Positions 1-5,595 of a stretch of DNA of 5,643 bases are shown piece after piece. The DNA comes from JAGNEJ01 sp043757865 (GTDB lineage Bacteria > Verrucomicrobiota > Verrucomicrobiia > Verrucomicrobiales > V1-33). Made by a program: the position numbers and the translations under genes. The first letter of the stretch is position 1. Every line of letters starts with the position of its first letter. The DNA is taken from NCBI GenBank assembly GCA_043757865.1, contig JAYVOP010000195.1:1-5643 (forward strand), given 5' to 3'. The notes beneath the pieces were generated by a model. It saw only the letters and a list, made by a program, of their open reading frames with translations. It was not told where the DNA came from and did no database searches.

Positions 1-96
1 TGTGCGGTGGGCGGGGTCTGGGAAGTGTTCACAAACACCCATTACTCCGAACTCGCCGCGCAAAACGACCTTTTTCAAAAGCGGCGTTCGGGTTAA
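1..96 (+). CDS. C-terminal end of an unidentified protein (partial, cut by window edge)
   Basis: Frame 1 is open from the first base to a TAA at 94-96 and gives 31 residues, beginning CAVGGVWEVF and ending DLFQKRRSG. The mix of aromatic, acidic and amide residues and the basic last residues look like the end of a real protein rather than a chance reading. The length is too short to prove it. No family can be recognised. The gene would run toward the minus-strand apbE-like gene, so the roughly 170 bases between the two stops would be a convergent intergenic space. I see no convincing gene in that space: the only open reading there is an arginine-rich minus-strand frame that overlaps this one. 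Confidence 0.4.
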   Translation, partial: CAVGGVWEVFTNTHYSELAAQNDLFQKRRSG

Positions 97-267
97 AAAC
101 ACCTCTGCGGGCTACGTGTCTACGTTTTTGTAGAAGCTTCCTGGAGCGCTGTGGTGGCCGCCCTGAAGGATTCCTATGCGGTTTTTTTAGGGCCAATGCG
201 CGACACCGTTGCAAACATCGATGGGCGGCACGCATCGCGGGAAGCCCACGGATCGGTCAGGACTTGA

Positions 268-1290
268 CTACGGCGTGGCGGGGGCGAGGTATTTGGACCA
301 GCCGGGGGTTTGCCAAGTAGTCTGAGGTTGTCCAGGGGCTTGGCGGAGGACGCGGGCTTCGACGTTGGGGAGTTCTGTGAATTTTTTTTGAGCGAGGTCG
401 GCGGGGAGGAGGCACGCGGCTTTGGTGGCGGCATCGGCAGTGGTGGCATCCGGGGCGATGACGCTGGCTTGGACGGTATATGTGAGGCCGAGTCCGGTCT
501 GCGGATTGATGATGTGAGCGTAGGTGTGGCCGTCGATGGTGACGTTCTGGTGCAGGCCGCCAGAGGTGGCTAGGTGGCGGTCACGCAGCTTGAGGACGAG
601 GGTGGGCGCGTCCTCGGGTTCACTGGGGAGCTTCTCGATCGCCAGGCCCCAAGCGTCGCGCGCTGGGGGATGGCCGATGGCTGCGAGTTGGCCGGCGGCA
701 TCAAGGAGGAAGTTTTCCAGATGAAATTGAGTTTTTAGCAAGCGGGTAATTTCGTCCAGTGCGAACCCTTTGCCGATGCCGCCGAGGTCCAGCAGCGTTC
801 CGGGTTGGGTGAGGGTGACGCTGTGGCCATCTTGGCTAAATTTCAATTTCCCCATGCCGACCGTGGCGCTCGCGGCTGCAAGAGCGCTGGGGGCGGGGAG
901 TGTGGTGGATTTCCGGGAGGAGCGCCATAGGTGAGTGCAGGCTCCGAGGGTGATATCGAACGAGCCATCGCTCCATTTCCAGAATCGCTGGGATTGCTGA
1001 AGGATTGCGGCCAGATCTAGGCTGAGGGCCACGGATTGGCCGAGGCCTGCGGTGGCGCTTAACTTGGATAGTTCGCTGGTGGGTTGGTAGTCGGTAAATT
1101 TTGCGTCCAGTTCCGCTAGGCGCGCGAAACCTGCTTGGGCTGCGCTTTTGGCTAGTTCAGGATCGTCGGTGACGAGCTTAAACGTGAACAGACAGCCCAT
1201 GTGCGGTGCCTGGAATTTATGCGCCGTGGGTTCCCCTGACCACAATGCGGTGGCTAGGAAAAGGAAAGAGAGGCAGTGCAACGGGCGCAT
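268..1290 (-). CDS. apbE: ApbE-family FAD:protein FMN transferase
   Basis: Members of this family move FMN from FAD onto a Thr or Ser of target proteins (for example Rnf/Nqr subunits and other exported flavoproteins), usually outside the cytoplasmic membrane. The 340-residue length fits. Visible landmarks in order are: a hydrophobic N-terminus (about 5-18, LHCLSFLFLATALW) that reads as a Sec signal; MGCLF at 31-35 in place of the usual MGT; SDGSFDITLG at 107-116; LDLGGIGKGFALD at 167-179, the flavin-binding signature; ATSGG at 241-245; HIINPQTG at 259-266; and the metal-site region TTADAATKA at 283-291. No clear lipobox precedes Cys6, so a soluble periplasmic protein is as likely as a lipoprotein. 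Two departures are visible: the usual GGD after the flavin motif reads AGQ (199-201), and the residue four after Asp286 is Lys rather than Thr. The ATG follows the permease stop by 23 bases, suggesting one transcript. No good Shine-Dalgarno is seen. The family call is firm, the substrate unknown. Confidence 0.93.
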   Translation of the reverse strand: MRPLHCLSFLFLATALWSGEPTAHKFQAPHMGCLFTFKLVTDDPELAKSAAQAGFARLAELDAKFTDYQPTSELSKLSATAGLGQSVALSLDLAAILQQSQRFWKWSDGSFDITLGACTHLWRSSRKSTTLPAPSALAAASATVGMGKLKFSQDGHSVTLTQPGTLLDLGGIGKGFALDEITRLLKTQFHLENFLLDAAGQLAAIGHPPARDAWGLAIEKLPSEPEDAPTLVLKLRDRHLATSGGLHQNVTIDGHTYAHIINPQTGLGLTYTVQASVIAPDATTADAATKAACLLPADLAQKKFTELPNVEARVLRQAPGQPQTTWQTPGWSKYLAPATP

Positions 1291-1313
1291 GGAGTGGAGC
1301 TAGGTAACACTTT

Positions 1314-2654
1314 TTAAAAGAACAGGTCCAATGTCCAGGCGACACCCAGTCCGGTAATGCCAATGAGTGTTTCCGTGACTGTCCAGGTCCGTAAAGTCTG
1401 GGCTACGCTGAGGCCCAACGTTTCCTTCACGATCCAGAATCCCGAGTCATTCAAGTGAGAAAGGAACATGGAACCGCAGCCGATTCCGACCACTAGCAAC
1501 TCCGGATTTACTCCCGGTGTGGCTGCCGCTAACGGAGCCACGAGGCCGACCGCAGCGGTAATGGCGACGGTGGCGGACCCGGTCGCCACGCGGATCAGGG
1601 CGGCACAGAGCCAACCGAACAACATGGGTGGTAAGTGGGCCGCCGTGGCCATTTGGCCAATGGCGTCGGCCGCGCCACATTCCCGCAGCACCCGGTTAAA
1701 TCCACCGCCACCGCCTACTAGCAGCAGCGTCATGCCCACGGGACCAAGCGATTTCTCACCGATGCTGAGAGCTTGGGTGGTGGAAAATTTAAAGGCCCAG
1801 GTGGCGAAGAGCACCGAGAGGCAGAGCGCCAAGGTGGGGTTGCCGATCAGCGCAGTGATATTGCGCACCGGATGCCCTGCGGGGAAACAAAGTTCCGCCA
1901 CCGTCTGACTTAGAATCAGGACGATGGGACAGGCCAAGGCTGCCACGGTGCGGGCGAGCGTGGGGCGCGGATCAAGGGCCGACGCAGGATCCAACAAACC
2001 CACCGTGGGAGCGGTTGCTTCGACATGGCGCACCGCCCAGCGAGCGAAAATGGGACCGGACACCGCTGCCACCGGAATAGCCGCCACCAAGCCCCAGAGC
2101 ATGACTCCGCCCAGATTCGCATGCAGCGCCTCGATAGCTACTAACGGACCGGGATGCGGCGGCATGACTCCGTGCATGATCGACAACACCGCCAGCATGG
2201 GAATCGCTAACTTCAGAAATGGTTGCCCGCTTTCTTTGGCCAAACTCAGTAGGATGGGCACCAGCATGACGAGCCCAACCGCAAACCACGTCGTCATGCC
2301 CACCGCCAAAGCCACCACCATGAGACACCAATGCACCCGCTGTGGCCCCATCAGCGCGACGAGGCGTTTTGCCAATACCTCCGCCCCTCCAGATGCAGCT
2401 ACCAAGCCCCCCAGCATGGTTCCCAGACCTAGCACTCCCGCCACCGACCCCAGCGTGGCCCCCATGCCGTCCTGAAATGCCGTCGCCACTTTCCCCGGAG
2501 CCATGCCCGCCGCCCAGCCCACGCCCACGGCCGCCAGTAGCAAGGCCACGAAGGCATGCAGTTTAAATTTGGCGATTAACAGGATCAGCACTACGACTGC
2601 CGCTGCGGTGAGGTAAAGTAAATGTTGGGTTTCAGGATTCACGCCCGTACCCAA
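1314..2654 (-). CDS. GntP-family gluconate/organic acid:proton symporter
   Basis: This is an inner-membrane permease of the GntP family, which imports gluconate, idonate, D-serine or similar hydroxy acids with protons. The 446 residues fit the usual length, and most of the protein is hydrophobic with a dozen or so membrane segments. Family signatures are clear: GVLGLGTMLGGLVAASGGA at 73-91, HGVMPPHPGPLVA at 161-173, GGGGGFNRVLRECGAADAI at 314-332, IRVATGSATVA at 354-364, SHLNDSGFWIVKE at 399-411 and TWTVTETLIGI at 423-433. The first codon is TTG (2652-2654) and a TGA lies directly before it in frame, so no longer start exists. The GTG at codon 5 is the only close alternative. The apbE-like gene follows 23 bases after the stop. 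Upstream, only about 60 bases separate the start from the IS remnant, so the native promoter may have been displaced. The exact sugar acid cannot be told from sequence. Confidence 0.95.
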   Translation of the reverse strand: MGTGVNPETQHLLYLTAAAVVVLILLIAKFKLHAFVALLLAAVGVGWAAGMAPGKVATAFQDGMGATLGSVAGVLGLGTMLGGLVAASGGAEVLAKRLVALMGPQRVHWCLMVVALAVGMTTWFAVGLVMLVPILLSLAKESGQPFLKLAIPMLAVLSIMHGVMPPHPGPLVAIEALHANLGGVMLWGLVAAIPVAAVSGPIFARWAVRHVEATAPTVGLLDPASALDPRPTLARTVAALACPIVLILSQTVAELCFPAGHPVRNITALIGNPTLALCLSVLFATWAFKFSTTQALSIGEKSLGPVGMTLLLVGGGGGFNRVLRECGAADAIGQMATAAHLPPMLFGWLCAALIRVATGSATVAITAAVGLVAPLAAATPGVNPELLVVGIGCGSMFLSHLNDSGFWIVKETLGLSVAQTLRTWTVTETLIGITGLGVAWTLDLFF

Positions 2655-2716
2655 TCAGACGCGGTGGAATCAGTCAACCTCTACCCATCCGCCACCGTAA
2701 CTGAACGCCGCTCATA

Positions 2717-2751
2717 GGAGTGGCGCAATAATTATTCTGTAAAAGTGGCGC
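2717..2751. repeat. Probable terminal repeat of an IS256-type element
   Basis: The bases just beyond the transposase stop read GAGTGGCGCAATAATTATTC followed by TGTAAAA. This TAATT...TGTAAAA layout resembles the ends of IS256-family elements, which lie shortly after the transposase stop. AGTGGCGC occurs twice as a direct repeat, at 2719-2726 and 2744-2751, with starts 25 bases apart. I do not see the matching inverted end on the far side of the remnant, so the exact tip and target duplication cannot be fixed. Confidence 0.5.
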
Positions 2752-3020
2752 TCAGCTTTGGGGTTGTGCAGTGGAGTTCATGTTGAGGTAAATTTTGCCG
2801 GTGCTCCACTCGTCGACTGCTCGCAGAGCAGTGCGATGGTCAGGCGCAGCAGGGAGGCGTCGTTAGGGAAGAGTGCCGCGACCCGGGTGCGGCGTTTGAG
2901 TTCTTGTTTCACGCGTTCGATGGCGTTGCTGGTGCGCATGCGGCGATGATGAGCCGCTGGCAGCTTATAGACGGTGAAGCCTTGTGGGAGGTTGGGCGGC
3001 CATGATTTTTGCGGAGCAAG
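2752..3020 (-). pseudogene. IS256-family (mutator) transposase, C-terminal remnant with frameshift
   Basis: Translation on the minus strand gives the conserved C-terminal block of mutator-type DDE transposases: NLPQGFTVYKLPAAHHRRM, then RTSNAIER, which carries the last Glu of the catalytic triad, then KRRTRVAALFPNDASLLRL and ALLCEQ. Right after ALLCEQ the frame drifts into STSGAPAKF and stops at 2778. Shifting by one base at about 2814-2817 restores the expected DEWSTGKIYLNM and carries on to a TGA at 2752-2754, so one base has been lost. Recognisable similarity starts near 3000; the frame stays open to an ATG at 3083, but that stretch looks unrelated. The two catalytic Asp residues and the whole N-terminus are missing (family members are about 400 residues), so the remnant cannot transpose by itself. 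It sits at the border between the metabolic genes and the RHS region. Confidence 0.88.
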
Positions 3021-3115
3021 CACCAGTCGGCCCGGTTCGAGTAAATTTTCTCTGTCTTTTGTGCATCCGTTAGAACTTTTCAAGTATTAATTGACAAAAT
3101 ACCAGTCTCACTTCG

Positions 3116-3124
3116 TGGTATGAT
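3116..3124 (+). promoter_or_regulatory. Candidate extended -10 promoter for the 3180 gene
   Basis: TGGTATGAT fits the extended -10 pattern TGnTATnAT and lies about 55 bases before the ATG at 3180. A perfect TTGACA at 3091-3096 is 22 bases upstream of the TATGAT, too far for a standard -35, so the extended -10 would have to act largely alone. The hexamer overlaps one arm of the inverted repeat ATACCA (3099-3104) / TGGTAT (3116-3121), which could be an operator. Both are pattern matches only. Confidence 0.35.
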
Positions 3125-3179
3125 GTTTAGTGATGGACGGACAGCATTTGGCGATGGGTGGATACCTTAAGATACAATT

Positions 3180-3524
3180 ATGGAGCAGATTCAAAAATTT
3201 GACATTAAAATAGCCGAGAATTTTTTCTTGAGCGTTTGTGAAAAGCTTTTTTCTACAGAGCTTTTAACATATAAGACTCAGATTTCAGCGATCATTTCTC
3301 GATGTTATAATACTTGCACAGCAGGTGCCACGATACGTTACCAAATTTCTGAAAACACACCCAAAATCCAACGTAAAGATGGCTATTATACTCCAGAGGA
3401 AATATTGGAAGTTCCCGGTTTGGAGATTGGCCTGGGCGGAAATTTATACCTGTTGAATGGAAATATTGATCAGCTTGAATTCACTACATTTGGAGAAGAG
3501 ATACAATTCATCGGATGGGAGTAG
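3180..3524 (+). CDS. Small AT-rich protein of unknown function; candidate orphan Rhs immunity protein
   Basis: This 114-residue protein has no signal peptide or membrane segment and looks cytoplasmic and acidic. The first half is helix-like (KFDIKIAENFFLSVCEKLF), with three Cys at 20, 42 and 46. The second half is beta-like and rich in Gly, Leu and Glu, ending in IQFIGWE. I do not recognise a family. The ATG at 3180 is the only start available, because a TAA lies in frame at 3168; no strong Shine-Dalgarno is seen. The stop at 3522-3524 falls exactly where GC-rich RHS core sequence begins, a sharp change in composition. In rhs loci of other bacteria, the immunity gene of one tip is followed at once by the truncated core of a displaced tip. 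On that basis I infer that this is the immunity gene of an rhs gene that is now lost upstream. The role is inferred from position only. Confidence 0.65.
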   Translation: MEQIQKFDIKIAENFFLSVCEKLFSTELLTYKTQISAIISRCYNTCTAGATIRYQISENTPKIQRKDGYYTPEEILEVPGLEIGLGGNLYLLNGNIDQLEFTTFGEEIQFIGWE

Positions 3525-4656
3525 TTCCACCGCCGCCAACGTCCGCACGTTTGAATACGATGCCAACGGCAACATGACTTTTGACAAAACCGGAGGCGTG
3601 GCTACCCGCAGCTTTACATGGGACGCCAAGAACCGCCTGAAATCCGTTACCGTTGCCGCCACGAACACCACCTACAGATGGGATTACGATTACCGTGACC
3701 GCCGCGTCAAAGAGTATAGCCATCCCGCCAACGCCACAGCCACCGCACTGGCTTACATCAATCCCAGCAAGCTCTTCATCTGGGAAGGCAACGACATGGT
3801 GCAGGAACGCAGCGTCAGCGGCACGACCCAAGCCCTCTGGACCACCGCCATCACCAACAGCGGCAGTAACGGCAACGGCACCCAAACACGCACACATCAC
3901 TTTGGCGGATTCCAGGACAACAACGCGCTCACCGCCACGAGCGCACCAGTGCTCAACCTCTACCAAACCACCACCGACCACCTCGGCAGCATCCGCGAAA
4001 TCATATCCGCCAGCGGCACCACCCCAGCCATCGGCACCGTGGTCACAAGGTATGACTACAGCACCGTCCAAGGCCCGCTGGCCCCGGTAAAACTGACAGG
4101 AACCAACGTGGATGCCAGCTTGCAGACGATTGGACGCTATTACCACCACGCTGCCAGTGGCTTGGAACTGGCGCTGTATCGTGGCTATGATGCCGGGCTG
4201 GGACGGTGGATCAGTGAGGATCCGATTGAGGAGCGAGGTGGCTTGAATCTCCAAGCATTTGTGAGGAATAATCCTGTTTCAAAATACGATGCCAATGGTT
4301 TGATAGAAGGCGGCTGGCCACTATTTGTCGCGAAATGTCTTTCATGGTTACCCGACTTACTTCATCCTGGTTCTGGCTCAACGGTTCCAGATTCAGTCCC
4401 CAGGCCACTACCCACTCCGCCAGCGCAAGTAGGCCCTCCGATTGGAGGAGGAGCGCCTCCGCCTCCGCCACCCCCGGCGGCAGCGCCGCCTTCTCCATTA
4501 AATCTCAAGATGGAACCCCGGACGAATTTCCTGCCAGCGGCCGGAGAATTACTGAAGGGTGCTTGTCGGTTTGGCGCGGGACTTCTGACACTTCCATTGA
4601 TGTTATTGGGGCCCGATTTTGGTCAGTATGGGACGGGGGGACCAGGAATCGTTTAA
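3457..4656 (+). CDS. RHS repeat-associated core fragment with variable C-terminal tail (N-terminus missing)
   Basis: From about codon 27 onward (nt 3535) this is the end of an RHS/YD-repeat protein: FEYDANGNMTFDKTGG at 32-47, TWDAKNRLKSV at 54-64, WDYDYRDRRVKEY at 75-87, TTDHLGSIREI at 172-182, and the core-closing RYYHHAASGLELALYRGYD (227-245), RWISEDPIEE (250-259) and NNPVSKYDANGL (271-282). Full RHS proteins run beyond 1,000 residues, so most of the shell that encapsulates the toxin is absent. The first 20 or so residues come from reading the preceding gene in another frame; the ATG at 3457 has no good ribosome site and is probably not a native start. After NGL the last 117 residues are the variable tip: a linker rich in Pro and Gly (about 309-347, with a run of seven Pro) and a hydrophobic stretch FGAGLLTLPLMLLGP (372-386) ending GGPGIV. 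No nuclease, deaminase or other toxin motif is visible. The likeliest reading is a silent orphan core/tip module. Confidence 0.85.
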   Translation: MEILISLNSLHLEKRYNSSDGSSSTAANVRTFEYDANGNMTFDKTGGVATRSFTWDAKNRLKSVTVAATNTTYRWDYDYRDRRVKEYSHPANATATALAYINPSKLFIWEGNDMVQERSVSGTTQALWTTAITNSGSNGNGTQTRTHHFGGFQDNNALTATSAPVLNLYQTTTDHLGSIREIISASGTTPAIGTVVTRYDYSTVQGPLAPVKLTGTNVDASLQTIGRYYHHAASGLELALYRGYDAGLGRWISEDPIEERGGLNLQAFVRNNPVSKYDANGLIEGGWPLFVAKCLSWLPDLLHPGSGSTVPDSVPRPLPTPPAQVGPPIGGGAPPPPPPPAAAPPSPLNLKMEPRTNFLPAAGELLKGACRFGAGLLTLPLMLLGPDFGQYGTGGPGIV

Positions 4657-4742
4657 CTTTATGCATTGCAAGGCAACCGTTGCGTGATGTCTTTCCTTAA
4701 ATGATTGCTAAATTATATATCAAACTTTTTGAATTCGCCCTT

Positions 4743-4749
4743 GGAGGAG
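4743..4749 (+). promoter_or_regulatory. Strong Shine-Dalgarno that decides the start of the next gene
   Basis: GGAGGAG lies just before the ATG at 4752: its GGAGG core is 4 bases away and the AGGAG register 2 bases away. Spacing is short but the match is the best in the window. The in-frame ATG at 4701, 17 codons earlier, has no comparable site, so 4752 is preferred. Confidence 0.6.
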
Positions 4750-4751
4750 TC

Positions 4752-5213
4752 ATGCGTTCATCGCAGTCACAGTTTACCGAACATATAATTTACGGTATAA
4801 AGACATATGTCCCGGCACACTATCACATCTTTATTGAAAGAACACTGAAATTTATTATGCTGGCATCTCCAAAGAACTTTGCAGAAATCACCCTGAACAT
4901 CAAAACAATACATGCAAGTCCGGTAAAGGTTAATTACGGTTTTCTCAAAAATTCCCTGGTGATACCTGACGATTACGGTGATCTTGGAGATTCGTGTTGG
5001 TTAGCCGAACGTCTGGTCGCAGGCGCGATACTCAGCGGATATGTAACAGGAAATAGCTATTCCATGTGGAGTAATGCGAGATTGTGTAAGCAGGCGTGGA
5101 GTGAGGCGGGGCGCGTTGTTGGTTTAATTAGAGATCGAGAAGTATCCGAGGATGAGGATGATTTCGCAGACGGCGGATTCGTGGGGGGGGCTGACTTATG
5201 CGAACATGAGTAA
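4752..5213 (+). CDS. Unknown protein following the RHS tip; candidate immunity protein
   Basis: Starting at the ATG after GGAGGAG, the product has 153 residues; the upstream ATG at 4701 would give 170. I recognise no family. The first half is rich in Ile, Phe, Tyr and Lys (HIIYGIKTYVPAHYHIFIE) and the middle has DDYGDLGDSCWLAERLVAGA and a Trp/Ala-rich stretch. The end is strongly acidic (REVSEDEDDFAD) and then crosses a run of eight G (5183-5190) before ending in LCEHE. No signal peptide or clear membrane helix is seen. Its lower GC than the RHS core and its place just after the RHS tip (95 bases from the stop) are what an immunity gene paired with that tip would show, but a detached toxin domain cannot be excluded. 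If one G of the run were removed, the frame would continue through YANMSNLAYY to a TAG at about 5243, so the true C-terminus is uncertain. Confidence 0.6.
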   Translation: MRSSQSQFTEHIIYGIKTYVPAHYHIFIERTLKFIMLASPKNFAEITLNIKTIHASPVKVNYGFLKNSLVIPDDYGDLGDSCWLAERLVAGAILSGYVTGNSYSMWSNARLCKQAWSEAGRVVGLIRDREVSEDEDDFADGGFVGGADLCEHE

Positions 5214-5248
5214 CCTTGCATACTATAGACAAGCTACACGATAGCTGA

Positions 5249-5392
5249 TGGGAGGCCGATTGCAAGCTGTGGCGCTTGGTAATACCATCGGCATGTGAAG
5301 CGCCGTTGAAGTCTTATAAGATTAGCGAACTTCAAAAAGACCCCGAGGCTTTAAAGCAGGCAATGCGCGAGGCTGGATTTACAAACCCTTAA
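5249..5392 (+). pseudogene. C-terminal coding remnant without a normal start (possible Rhs tip fragment)
   Basis: An open frame runs from just after a TGA (5246-5248) to a TAA at 5390-5392. There is no ATG or GTG near its beginning; only TTG codons (5276, 5306) precede the best part. The last 28 codons read like real protein: LKSYKISEL followed by QKDPEALKQAMREAGFTNP, an amphipathic helix with a typical soluble C-terminus. The earlier codons (WEADCKLWRLVIP) are less convincing and may be junction sequence. The following gene starts five bases after the stop, the usual tight spacing of toxin and immunity genes. I infer the surviving tail of another displaced toxin tip; no family is recognised. 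Confidence 0.4.
5271..5304. repeat. Inverted repeat, 7-base arms
   Basis: GGCGCTT (5271-5277) and AAGCGCC (5298-5304) are exact reverse complements around a 20-base loop, with two possible further G-T pairs outside. No T run follows, so it is not a standard terminator. It lies just before the credible part of the C-terminal remnant and may mark a junction or be chance. Confidence 0.3.
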
Positions 5393-5397
5393 CCGCA

Positions 5398-5595
5398 ATG
5401 AATCACGTAAAATTGAATCCTCTGAATCGACGAACTCCGGAGTGGCACCTAGTCTCCGTCCTCTATGCTAGCGAAAGTGTTCTTGCTCCAACTGGCGAAA
5501 TGATAACACAAGAATGTATCTATCTAGTAAAGGCGGCCACTGCTATTGGCGCTACGGGAATTTCTGGGGAGTTTTTAGGCTGGAGAAAGATCTAG
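5398..5595 (+). CDS. Small protein of unknown function; candidate immunity protein, possibly truncated
   Basis: The 65-residue product begins MNHVKLNPLNRRTPEWHLVS, with ATG five bases after the stop of the preceding fragment; no clear Shine-Dalgarno is seen, so translational coupling is plausible. The pattern W-x(3)-VLYASE, then ECIYLVKA at 40-47, with GEFLGW near the end, faintly recalls DUF4288-type small proteins, which are common beside polymorphic toxins. This is a weak resemblance by eye, not an assignment. The protein is short for such a family and ends at a TAG, after which the same frame stays open to the window edge (LSKEEEHSG...). It may therefore be cut by a nonsense mutation or frameshift. 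No membrane segment is seen. Confidence 0.45.
   Translation: MNHVKLNPLNRRTPEWHLVSVLYASESVLAPTGEMITQECIYLVKAATAIGATGISGEFLGWRKI

Noticed and set aside
158..188. Possible terminator: CCGC...GCGG followed by seven T
   Set aside because: The stem is only four base pairs with a 16-base loop, too weak to call despite the T run.
29..235. Minus-strand 68-codon frame rich in Arg
   Set aside because: It overlaps the more protein-like plus-strand end at 1-96 and shows no motif or ribosome site.
1468..2475. Plus-strand open frames opposite the permease
   Set aside because: They are antisense to a well-conserved membrane protein and consist of low-complexity Ala/Pro/Thr-rich sequence.
3091..3096. Perfect TTGACA as a -35 box
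   Set aside because: The only good -10 is 22 bases away, outside the usual 16-18; no other -10 at correct spacing was seen.
3508..4254. Long minus-strand open frame (248 codons) opposite the RHS core
   Set aside because: The plus-strand frame carries clear RHS motifs through the whole stretch; the minus-strand product is Gly/Val/Ala-rich with no motif, a typical shadow of GC-rich coding.
4661..4695. Short hairpin GCAA-CCG-TTGC after the RHS stop as a terminator
   Set aside because: A four-base stem without a proper T run; not supportable.
4335..4700. Alternative plus-strand frame (121 codons) over the RHS tip
   Set aside because: Ser/Arg-rich with no motif; the RHS frame continues unbroken from the core, so this is a shadow.
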